DNA of 64,000 bases. Source: Thalassovita aquimarina (GTDB lineage Bacteria; Pseudomonadota; Alphaproteobacteria; Rhodobacterales; Rhodobacteraceae). The position numbers and the translations under genes are program-made. Location: positions 1-64,000 of the forward strand of contig NZ_JADMKU010000010.1 in assembly GCF_018219815.1 (NCBI RefSeq), given 5' to 3'. Positions 58,270 to 64,000 of the stretch are shown in pieces. Numbering within the stretch: position 1 is the first letter of the stretch; every line of letters begins with the position of its first letter. Under the pieces are notes generated by a model. It was given only the letters and a program-made list of their open reading frames with translations, made no database searches and had not been told where the DNA came from.

Positions 58270-59403
58270 ATGGCCTTCGAACTAGAGTTTTTCGATCCGC
58301 AGGTTCTGACCGGGGAAAATGACGACGCGGCCAAGGGCGGTGAACGCTCCTTTGACCTGCTCGATCTCGCGGCGCTGCTTGAGGACCAGTTTTCGTGGCT
58401 GGATGGTCCCGGCGACCAAGACCCCGATGAATTTCATTTCACCACGCCCGAGGCTCCGGCCCTGCAGTCCTTGCGCAGCCCGTTCAGTTCGCACGATCTG
58501 AACACCGGCGATACCGACCGGATCGATGGCGAAGCCTCGGCAAAACCTGACGGTGCCGGCGGTGGCAAGGGCGGTGGTGGCGGTTCCGATGGCGGCGGCG
58601 GTGGCGGCGGCAAGGGCGGTGGCAAGGGCGGCAAGAGCAATGACGGCGGCGACACCGGATTGCTGACCGAGTACGTCAGCAGCGCCGAGGGATCGGATTT
58701 CAATATCGAGATCGTGTTCAACGGCACATGGACCTCCGCGTTGCAGGATGCCTTCGTGACGGCGGCTGATTTCATAAGCTCGATCATCCTGGGCGACGTG
58801 GCCGATATCCTGTCCGGGCCCTATGCCACGGACGACATCACGATCACCGCCGAACTGGCCGATATCGACGGGTCGGGTGGCATCCTGGGGCAGGCCGGGC
58901 CGACGGTGTACCGCACGGCGGATTACCTGCCGGTGGCGGGGATCATGCAATTCGACGTGGCAGATGCGGAATATTTCGACGGGCTGGCCCTGTTCGACGA
59001 CATCGTGTTCCACGAAATGATGCACACGATCGGTTTCGGCACCATGTGGGACCTGATGGGGCTGACCTCGGGGTCGATCACGACCGGCGATTTGACGTTT
59101 GCCGGGGCAATGGCGACCGAGGTCTACAATACCGATTTCGTGGCCCTTTCGGGCGGCACGGCAACGGGCGTTCCGATCGAGATGGATGGCGGCGCGGGCA
59201 CCGCAGGCGGCCACTGGGACGAGGTGACCTTCGGGTCCGAAATCATGACCGGCTATATCAACGCGTCGAACTACCTGTCGGAAATGTCGGTCGCCGCGCT
59301 GGAGGACATGGGATACGACACCTATCTCGACAATCCCTTGCTGGTGGGCGACCTGACCGGCAGCGATCCTCTGTCGGCGATAAACGGCACGCTGTTCGCC
59401 TGA
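58270..59403 (+). CDS. Leishmanolysin-like (M8) zinc metalloprotease
   Basis: A 377-residue protein. An acidic N-terminal region (1-90) has no Sec signal. A Gly-rich linker (about 97-125, GGGKGG-type repeats) leads to a metzincin domain: VFHEMMHTIGFGTMW gives zinc ligands His248 and His252 and the catalytic Glu249, GGHWDE gives His315, and SEIMTGY gives the Met-turn at Met326. This matches bacterial leishmanolysin (M8) relatives. Such proteins are usually exported by type I systems, but no RTX repeats are visible. GAGGAG precedes the ATG. The upstream CtrA-type box suggests control by the CckA-ChpT-CtrA relay. Confidence 0.8.
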   Translation: MAFELEFFDPQVLTGENDDAAKGGERSFDLLDLAALLEDQFSWLDGPGDQDPDEFHFTTPEAPALQSLRSPFSSHDLNTGDTDRIDGEASAKPDGAGGGKGGGGGSDGGGGGGGKGGGKGGKSNDGGDTGLLTEYVSSAEGSDFNIEIVFNGTWTSALQDAFVTAADFISSIILGDVADILSGPYATDDITITAELADIDGSGGILGQAGPTVYRTADYLPVAGIMQFDVADAEYFDGLALFDDIVFHEMMHTIGFGTMWDLMGLTSGSITTGDLTFAGAMATEVYNTDFVALSGGTATGVPIEMDGGAGTAGGHWDEVTFGSEIMTGYINASNYLSEMSVAALEDMGYDTYLDNPLLVGDLTGSDPLSAINGTLFA

Positions 59404-59426
59404 CCCGGCGGGCAGGGCGGTTCGGC

Positions 59427-59456
59427 AAGGGCTGCGCCTTCGGGCGCGGCCTTTTT
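59427..59456 (+). terminator. Terminator after the protease gene
   Basis: AAGGGCTGCGCC and GGGCGCGGCCTTT pair around a TTCG loop (one G-T pair), followed by TTTTTG. It lies 24 bases after the stop codon. Confidence 0.8.
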
Positions 59457-59511
59457 GCTTTCATGTGCAAAACCAAGCCGCTAGCTTGCGCCGGAAAAAG
59501 GGAGGAACGGA

Positions 59512-60264
59512 ATGCAAAAATGCGCCATCGTGACCGGCGCGGCCCGGGGGATCGGGCTGGCGACGGCGAAGCAGTTTCTGGAATTGGGCTGGGCAGTGGC
59601 CCTTGTCGACCGGGACCGCGAGGAATTGGACAGGGCGATGGCCCCGCTGGGGGCGCAGGCCAAGGCGCTGCCCTGTGACATTTCGGATCCCGACCAGGTG
59701 GCGGCGATCATGGCAGACACGCTGGAGGCCTCCGGGCGGATCGACGCGCTGGTCAACAACGCAGGCGTGGCCGAATTCGGCCCGATCGAGGACTGCGATT
59801 TCGCCATGTGGCGGCGGGTGATGGCGACCAATCTGGACGGCACCTTCCTGTGCACGCAGGCGGCAACCCCGGCGCTCAAGGACACCAAGGGGGCGATCGT
59901 GAACATCGGATCGATCTCTGGCTTGCGCGCCTCGACCCTGCGGGTGGCCTACGGCACCTCGAAGGCGGCGGTGATCCAGCTGACCAAGCAGCAGGCGGCG
60001 GAACTGGGCGAATTCGGTATCCGCGCCAATTGCGTCTGTCCCGGGCCGGTGCGCACCAAGCTGGCGATGGCGGTGCACAGCCAGGAAATCATCGACGCCT
60101 ATCACGACGCGATCCCGCTGAACCGCTATGGCAGCGAGGAGGAGATCGCCAACGTGATCGTGTTCCTGTGTTCGGACAAGGCCAGCTATGTCACCGGACA
60201 GGTGATCGCCGCCGATGGCGGCTTCGACAGCACCGGGGTGGGATTGCCGGCTTTGCGGGTATAG
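59512..60264 (+). CDS. SDR-family oxidoreductase
   Basis: A 250-residue classical short-chain dehydrogenase/reductase. It has VTGAARGIGLAT (cofactor loop), LVDRDREEL with Asp at the end of beta-2 favouring NAD, NNAGVAEFGP, the catalytic Ser in NIGSISGLRAS, Tyr-x3-Lys in AYGTSKAAVIQL, and the C-terminal VTGQVIAADGGFDS. The N-to-C layout resembles 3-oxoacyl reductases and sugar/polyol dehydrogenases; the substrate is not evident. A GGGAGGAACGGA ribosome binding site precedes the ATG. Confidence 0.88.
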   Translation: MQKCAIVTGAARGIGLATAKQFLELGWAVALVDRDREELDRAMAPLGAQAKALPCDISDPDQVAAIMADTLEASGRIDALVNNAGVAEFGPIEDCDFAMWRRVMATNLDGTFLCTQAATPALKDTKGAIVNIGSISGLRASTLRVAYGTSKAAVIQLTKQQAAELGEFGIRANCVCPGPVRTKLAMAVHSQEIIDAYHDAIPLNRYGSEEEIANVIVFLCSDKASYVTGQVIAADGGFDSTGVGLPALRV

Positions 60265-60311
60265 CGTTTTCGTCCCGCCGCCCGCCAAGTTCGAAGCGTC
60301 GGGACGATGAC

Positions 60312-60647
60312 CTATCGCGCCTTTTCGATGACGCCGATTTCATCGAGAACGCGTTCGATTTCGGAACGTTCGGACTTGGCGGGGCTTGCCGCCGCCTTGA
60401 TCGCGTCGAAACGGGCGCGCAGGTCGTCCTTTTCCTTGCCCTGGCAATCGTTCCAGGGCCGTCCCTGCAATCCCATGACCAATGCATAATAGCCGATGAA
60501 ATGGGGGCGGGTGCCGCTGCCGATCAGGCGGGCATAGGCGGTGTCGGGCCCGAGGGCGCGCAATTCTTCGGCCGAATGGATGCCGGCACGGGCGCAGGCT
60601 TGTTCTACGGCGGGGCCGAGATTTCGGATCGTACTTACGGGCGTCAT
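60312..60647 (-). CDS. TfoX C-terminal domain protein
   Basis: A 111-residue protein matching the TfoX/Sxy C-terminal domain: the first 80 residues contain IRNLGPAVEQACARAGIHSAEELRALG (helix-hairpin-helix-like) and AYARLIGSG, FIGYYALVMGLQGRPWNDC. The last 30 residues add a charged helix. Together with the separate N-domain gene at 42058 it represents the split form of TfoX. The function outside gamma-proteobacterial competence is unknown. Confidence 0.85.
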   Translation of the reverse strand: MTPVSTIRNLGPAVEQACARAGIHSAEELRALGPDTAYARLIGSGTRPHFIGYYALVMGLQGRPWNDCQGKEKDDLRARFDAIKAAASPAKSERSEIERVLDEIGVIEKAR

Positions 60648-60682
60648 GGGCCCAGTTTAACCGGGTTCGTCGGCGGGGTCAC

Positions 60683-60811
60683 TCAGATGCTTGCGTAATC
60701 GGGAAAGACCGGGTGATCCTTGTCGGGCGCGGTTTGGTGCGGTTCCGGCAACTGCCGCGGCGGTTGCGCCGGGGCATCCTTGGTCTGGTTCGGCGGCTTG
60801 GACGTGGCCAT
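60683..60811 (-). CDS. Small Pro/Gln-rich protein, 42 residues
   Basis: A short gene with an excellent ribosome binding site: GGAAGGAG seven bases before the ATG at 60811. The product (start MATSKPPNQTKDAPAQPPRQ, end DHPVFPDYASI) is hydrophilic, rich in Pro, Gln and Lys/Asp, and probably disordered. No family is recognised. It sits between the TfoX C-domain gene and the tRNA. A GGCCCGGCGC/GCGCCGGGCC hairpin (60834-60861) lies just upstream. Confidence 0.6.
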   Translation of the reverse strand: MATSKPPNQTKDAPAQPPRQLPEPHQTAPDKDHPVFPDYASI

Positions 60812-61062
60812 ACTGATACTCCTTCCGGGACATGGCCCGGCGCCAAAGAAAGCGCCGGGCCTTGTGGAATCCTACGTCGAATTCGGGAAGAATTTTCGGC
60901 CTGCCTGTGGGGGAAAGGGGGCAAATTCGGGCAATTTCATGCCGGAAAGGATGCTGGGCCGCTTTAGCACGGACCCGGAAGCCGTTCCGGCGGCGGGGGT
61001 GGCAACGCAGCGGTGAACCTGCTTGACGGTTCGGAGCGCTGCGCCTAATCAGGTTGCAAGGT
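60812..61062. other. Gap upstream of the tRNA
   Basis: It holds a 10-bp perfect hairpin (60834-60843 with 60852-60861) and probably the tRNA promoter. Open frames here look like noise. No gene is supported. Confidence 0.4.
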
Positions 61063-61138
61063 GGGCCTGTAGCTCAACGGTTAGAGCAGAGCGCTCATAA
61101 CGCTTTGGTTGCAGGTTCGAATCCTGCCGGGCCTACCA
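61063..61138 (+). tRNA. tRNA with CAT anticodon, probably tRNA-Ile2
   Basis: A 76-nt cloverleaf with encoded CCA: acceptor GGGCCTG/CGGGCCT (with G-T pairs), D-arm AGCTCAACGGTTAGAGC, anticodon stem GAGCG..CGCTT with loop CTCATAA (anticodon CAT), and T-arm GCAGGTTCGAATCCTGC. The body (GTTAGAGCAGAGCGCTCATAA) resembles bacterial tRNA-Ile2, read AUA after lysidine modification, more than elongator tRNA-Met. It is the likely insertion site of the element that follows. Confidence 0.85.
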
Positions 61139-61213
61139 ACCACCGAAAATATTACTATAAAATCAATGCGTTGGGTGCAAATGTGTCCCACGAAATTTTG
61201 CGCGTGGGACACA

Positions 61214-62296
61214 TTACCACTCCATGCCTTCCAATTTTCGCATTGCATCTGCGGCGAGTCTCCACCTCTCCACGCCCTGCGTGTAGACCTCTGATGTCTT
61301 TGCCTGGGTGTGTCCGTGGATGGTCATGATCTGGTATTGGGTGCAGCCTTCGTGGGCCAGCAGGTGTCCGGTCGCCTTGCGGATCCCGTGGCTGGACAGG
61401 CCTTCAAGACCAGCATCGTCGCACCACTTGCGGAATCTGTTGCGAAGCCCCTCTGGCGATTTGAACGGGCGGCCGTATTCGCTCAGCAGGTAGGTCTCTC
61501 CCTGAACCTTCGGGGCGCGCGTGGCCTTGTAGAGTGGGGGCATGATCGGGATAACGACTTCCGCCGATCCCTTCTTCGTCGGCTGCCAGCGCAGGGCGCG
61601 AACGCCATCGATCATTTCCTCATTGCCACGTCCCAAGCGGATCGCATCGCTGATCCGGCAGGCAGTAAACATGAACAGGGTAAGGCAAAGGTGAGCCGGG
61701 GTTCCTGGCGGGTGCACGTCCTTGTAGTTTTGCAGATCCTCGACGGTCCACGGCTTCGCGCCGCCCTTGCCGCGGTTGATCTTGCCGATGCCCGTCGCCG
61801 GGTTGACCGAGCATATACCGCGCTCGATCGCCCAGACATACATCGCGCGGATGGTCTTCACCATGTTGTCTGCCGCGCCGGGCGTGTCCGACAATTCGTC
61901 GCGGTATTCGACCAATTTTTCGCTCGGCATTTGGAGCGCATATTCACCGTATTTTGCAGAGAACCGGTTCAGCATCGACTTGCGCTGCTTTTTCGTATCC
62001 GGAGACATCAAGTCGTTCTCAACCATCTTGTCCATCGCGTCCTGGTATTTCAGGGCCAACCATTCGATGGACTGCGGAATCGCATTGGAGACGCGCGGAT
62101 TGGCTTTCTGTGGTTGCTTGCCTGCACGGGCGGCAAGGTATTGCTCGATGAACTCTGGGTGATCAGGGCCAACGGTTAGCCGGATCCGGCGCCGTGGGTT
62201 TCCTTCCTGCCTGACCCGGTAACGGATATTCCCGGAGGGCAGAGATTCCTCAACAAGACCGGGGTATTGCACCTTCATGTCGTCACCGCCTGTCAC
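61214..62296 (-). CDS. Tyrosine recombinase/phage-type integrase
   Basis: A 360-residue integrase. The N-terminal third is an arm-type/core-binding region; the catalytic part has the first Arg in FTACRISDAIRL, HGIRKATGHLLA with the His-x-x-Arg pair, the second His in GHTQAKTSEVY, and the nucleophile Tyr in that same stretch (VYTQG). It would integrate and excise the adjacent element. The 3' end faces the tRNA 76 bases away, the usual layout for tRNA-targeting elements. The start is probably GTG 62296, overlapping the stop of the upstream ORF (GTGA); an ATG at 62278 is an alternative. Confidence 0.92.
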   Translation of the reverse strand: MTGGDDMKVQYPGLVEESLPSGNIRYRVRQEGNPRRRIRLTVGPDHPEFIEQYLAARAGKQPQKANPRVSNAIPQSIEWLALKYQDAMDKMVENDLMSPDTKKQRKSMLNRFSAKYGEYALQMPSEKLVEYRDELSDTPGAADNMVKTIRAMYVWAIERGICSVNPATGIGKINRGKGGAKPWTVEDLQNYKDVHPPGTPAHLCLTLFMFTACRISDAIRLGRGNEEMIDGVRALRWQPTKKGSAEVVIPIMPPLYKATRAPKVQGETYLLSEYGRPFKSPEGLRNRFRKWCDDAGLEGLSSHGIRKATGHLLAHEGCTQYQIMTIHGHTQAKTSEVYTQGVERWRLAADAMRKLEGMEW

Positions 62297-62469
62297 CACT
62301 GTTTCGGCTCCCTAGCATCAGTAGGTTTTTGCGGCTTGTCCACAGTGATTGTCAGCACTCGGATCGTGCCGTCAGGTTCGATCTCGACGCCGGATACCGA
62401 CAGGCCGCATTTCTGCGTCGCCTCCACCGCGCGGGTGATCTCAGCTTTACTGGCTCGGCACTTTGGCAT
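62293..62469 (-). CDS. Small phage-type protein, 58 residues
   Basis: A short gene starting MPKCRASKAEITRAVEATQK with a central CGLSVSGVEIEPDGTIRVLT. Similar short proteins with a helix then a beta-hairpin G-L-x-V-S-G-x-x-x-x-P-D-G are, as I recall, often found just upstream of integrases in alphaproteobacterial prophages. Its ATG lies one base after the stop of the methyltransferase and its stop overlaps the integrase start, so the three are one transcription unit. The function is unknown; it could be an excisionase-like factor, but this is speculation. Confidence 0.65.
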   Translation of the reverse strand: MPKCRASKAEITRAVEATQKCGLSVSGVEIEPDGTIRVLTITVDKPQKPTDAREPKQW

Positions 62470-62470
62470 G

Positions 62471-64000
62471 TCAGCTTGCCTTCGCAGTCATTCTGTCGCC
62501 CTTGTCCAGCTCCATCAGCTTCTCTTTCGTCATCAGGTGCCGGCAGTTCGCGGCCGCCAGCGCCTCGGCCAGGTCCGGGCAGACGCTGTTGCCACAGCAA
62601 CTGACCTGAACGTTCTTGGTGAAGGGCGCGAACGTCCAGTCGTCGCCGTCCTGCTTCCATACGCCTTCGATCACGTAGTCGGGCGGGAAGCCCTGCGCGT
62701 TGAACAGCTCGCGCGGGGTCAGCATCCGCATGCCGATATCGACCACGACGAAGGTTTCGCCGCCGACGGTCAGGGTGACGTATTCACCGCCGTCCCAGGC
62801 GTCGTATTTGCGCAGGAATTCAGCGACCTGCCGCGCCTTCGCCTCGTGTTCGGGGCCGAAGCTCGGCGCGGACAGCTCGGCCTGCACGTGGCTGAACCGG
62901 TCGCGCACCGTGACGGTGTGGCATGGTTCGTCCATGCGGGCCCCGTCACCGGTGCCGTAATACTTCGCGAAGAAGGCGGCGACGGCGCTCTGTTGCGATC
63001 CGCTGCCGGTCAGCGTCGAAATCGGCGCGTCCACCGGCCGGCCCGGGTTGAAGCCTTGCCGCGCCTTGTTGTGCTGCGCCAGAAATGCGGTCGCCAAACA
63101 TCCATCCGCTTTCGCGGTGACCGTCGCCATCGGTTCGTCGCCTGCGCGCGGCCTGCTCTGACCGGCCCGGCCGCCACAGCCAACAAGCGTCGGGATTATA
63201 AGCGAGTTGTTGTCCTTCTTGCTGGCGGTGATCGTGTGGACCGGGTCCAGAATGTCGCGGACCTGGCCGCCATGCTGGGCATAGGTCAGCACCGGCGCGA
63301 TGACGGCGGAATGACCGCCGCCGGCCAATACGGTCGGGTGGGGGCTGGTGATCGCGGAAGACCGCCGCGCGGTGCCTTTCAGGCTCATCAGTGAGGGCGC
63401 GACGATCGCGTTCGCAATTCCACCAGAGGTCACCGTGCCCATCGGAATAGTCGCGGGATATTCGCGGCGACCGCCGCTATATCCGTGCGCCACGCTGACC
63501 AGAGACGGCGCGATCAATCCGAGCGGCGCCGCGCCTCCGGGGCGCTTGACGTAGCTGTTGGCGGTCACGGTCGGAAGAGGGTCGCCGATCGGCGAACCCG
63601 TGGCGCCGGAATTGAACCTGGTGACATACGGCGACACCACCGCCTTTTCGCCGCGGCGCGCGCCGGTGATCGTGCGGAAAGGATCGGTCGCCGCCTCGAC
63701 CCGGCCGCCATGGGTCAGGTTGACCAGGTAGGGGCTTTGGGCGTCCAGCACATAGCGCTTCATCCCGCGCGCCACCCGGGCCAGCGTGTTGGGCGCCAGC
63801 GGCCGCTTTGCGGTCAGTCCGAGCTTTGCCTTGATCTCGGCGCCGGTGTCGAAGATCGACGGGCAGGGGATCGACCAGTCGATGCATTCGGCGGCGGTGC
63901 GGTACGGTTTCAGCTTTCCCGCCTTCACCGCGTCGGAATTCGGATCGCCGTGGGTCGGCTTGGGCCACACGATCTTGCGCCCGTCGCGCCGCGCCACCAT
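62471..64000 (-). CDS. C5-cytosine DNA methyltransferase, C-terminal part (runs off the window)
   Basis: The visible 509 codons are the rear of a m5C DNA methyltransferase. Motif IX appears as LTPRELFNAQGFPPDY and motif X as CCGNSVCPDLAEALAAAN. The first visible residues (ARRDGRKIVWPKPTHGD) fit the segment just after motif VIII, so the catalytic PCQ and SAM motifs lie beyond position 64000. Between them (about 62870-63690) are eight degenerate copies of a P-x-x-T-(V/I/L)-T unit, 33-45 residues apart, in the target-recognition region. Such repeat-rich enzymes are typical of phages and islands. The first codon at 64000 is internal. Confidence 0.85.
   Translation of the reverse strand: MVARRDGRKIVWPKPTHGDPNSDAVKAGKLKPYRTAAECIDWSIPCPSIFDTGAEIKAKLGLTAKRPLAPNTLARVARGMKRYVLDAQSPYLVNLTHGGRVEAATDPFRTITGARRGEKAVVSPYVTRFNSGATGSPIGDPLPTVTANSYVKRPGGAAPLGLIAPSLVSVAHGYSGGRREYPATIPMGTVTSGGIANAIVAPSLMSLKGTARRSSAITSPHPTVLAGGGHSAVIAPVLTYAQHGGQVRDILDPVHTITASKKDNNSLIIPTLVGCGGRAGQSRPRAGDEPMATVTAKADGCLATAFLAQHNKARQGFNPGRPVDAPISTLTGSGSQQSAVAAFFAKYYGTGDGARMDEPCHTVTVRDRFSHVQAELSAPSFGPEHEAKARQVAEFLRKYDAWDGGEYVTLTVGGETFVVVDIGMRMLTPRELFNAQGFPPDYVIEGVWKQDGDDWTFAPFTKNVQVSCCGNSVCPDLAEALAAANCRHLMTKEKLMELDKGDRMTAKAS

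Noticed and set aside
61054-61329. 91-codon frame over the CAT tRNA
   Set aside because: The translated text GPVAQRLEQSAHN is the familiar spurious product of tRNA genes.

Overview
The window is high-GC DNA from an alphaproteobacterium, most likely a Rhodobacteraceae (Roseobacter-group) chromosome. The evidence is inferred from gene content: cckA, recA and alaS in a row, a GAAC-N7-GAAC LexA box before recA, TTAA-N7-TTAA CtrA boxes, LpxI rather than LpxH in lipid A synthesis, a Usg protein, split TfoX-domain genes, heme A synthase, and many short families typical of this group. No rRNA or CRISPR array is present. Two tRNA genes are visible: Gly-CCC at 3781-3854 and a CAT-anticodon tRNA, probably Ile2, at 61063-61138.

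Layout. 1-9.2 kb is an accessory/metabolic stretch: a small winged-helix regulator divergent from a MAPEG protein, an SDR dehydrogenase, an AbrB-type membrane protein, tRNA-Gly, a secreted cytochrome P460-like protein, a broken secreted-protein gene, a RACo-like corrinoid-reactivating ferredoxin/ATPase, an agmatinase-family enzyme and a crotonase with an unusual active site. 9.3-12.7 kb is guaB followed by a metallo-beta-lactamase-fold hydrolase and an RsmB-like rRNA methyltransferase, joined by stop/start overlaps. 12.8-20.0 kb carries cckA, a sulfotransferase, recA and alaS. 20.1-29.1 kb holds small proteins, a VOC protein, typA, ssb, a lytic transglycosylase, a di-heme peroxidase, an AraC regulator and miaA.

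29.3-41.4 kb is the envelope-biogenesis superoperon pyrH-frr-uppS-cdsA-dxr-rseP-(small membrane ORF)-bamA-ompH-fabZ-lpxA-lpxI-lpxB. It links UMP kinase, ribosome recycling, isoprenoid carrier, phospholipid, outer-membrane assembly and lipid A synthesis; lpxD is absent from its usual place. 41.4-49.5 kb has a ThiE-like protein, a TfoX N-domain protein, trmJ, ctaA, an M32 carboxypeptidase, a second MAPEG protein and gyrA. 49.6-60.8 kb has usg, marC, a 2OG-Fe oxygenase with a frameshifted end, small proteins, a methyltransferase and P-loop kinase pair, an ABC-F ATPase, an MFS exporter, ndk, a leishmanolysin-like zinc protease, an SDR and a TfoX C-domain protein.

61.1 kb to the end is the edge of an integrated element at the tRNA: tyrosine integrase, a 58-residue partner ORF and a C5-cytosine methyltransferase whose middle carries eight repeats and which runs off the window.

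The most interesting observations are two perfect CtrA-type boxes, one before cckA itself and one before the leishmanolysin-like protease; a 17-bp tandem duplication that makes a six-codon leader coupled to the crotonase start; the frameshift that removes the putative 2-oxoglutarate-binding Arg; and several short genes with good translation signals. Family names rest on motif recognition by eye; no database search was run.
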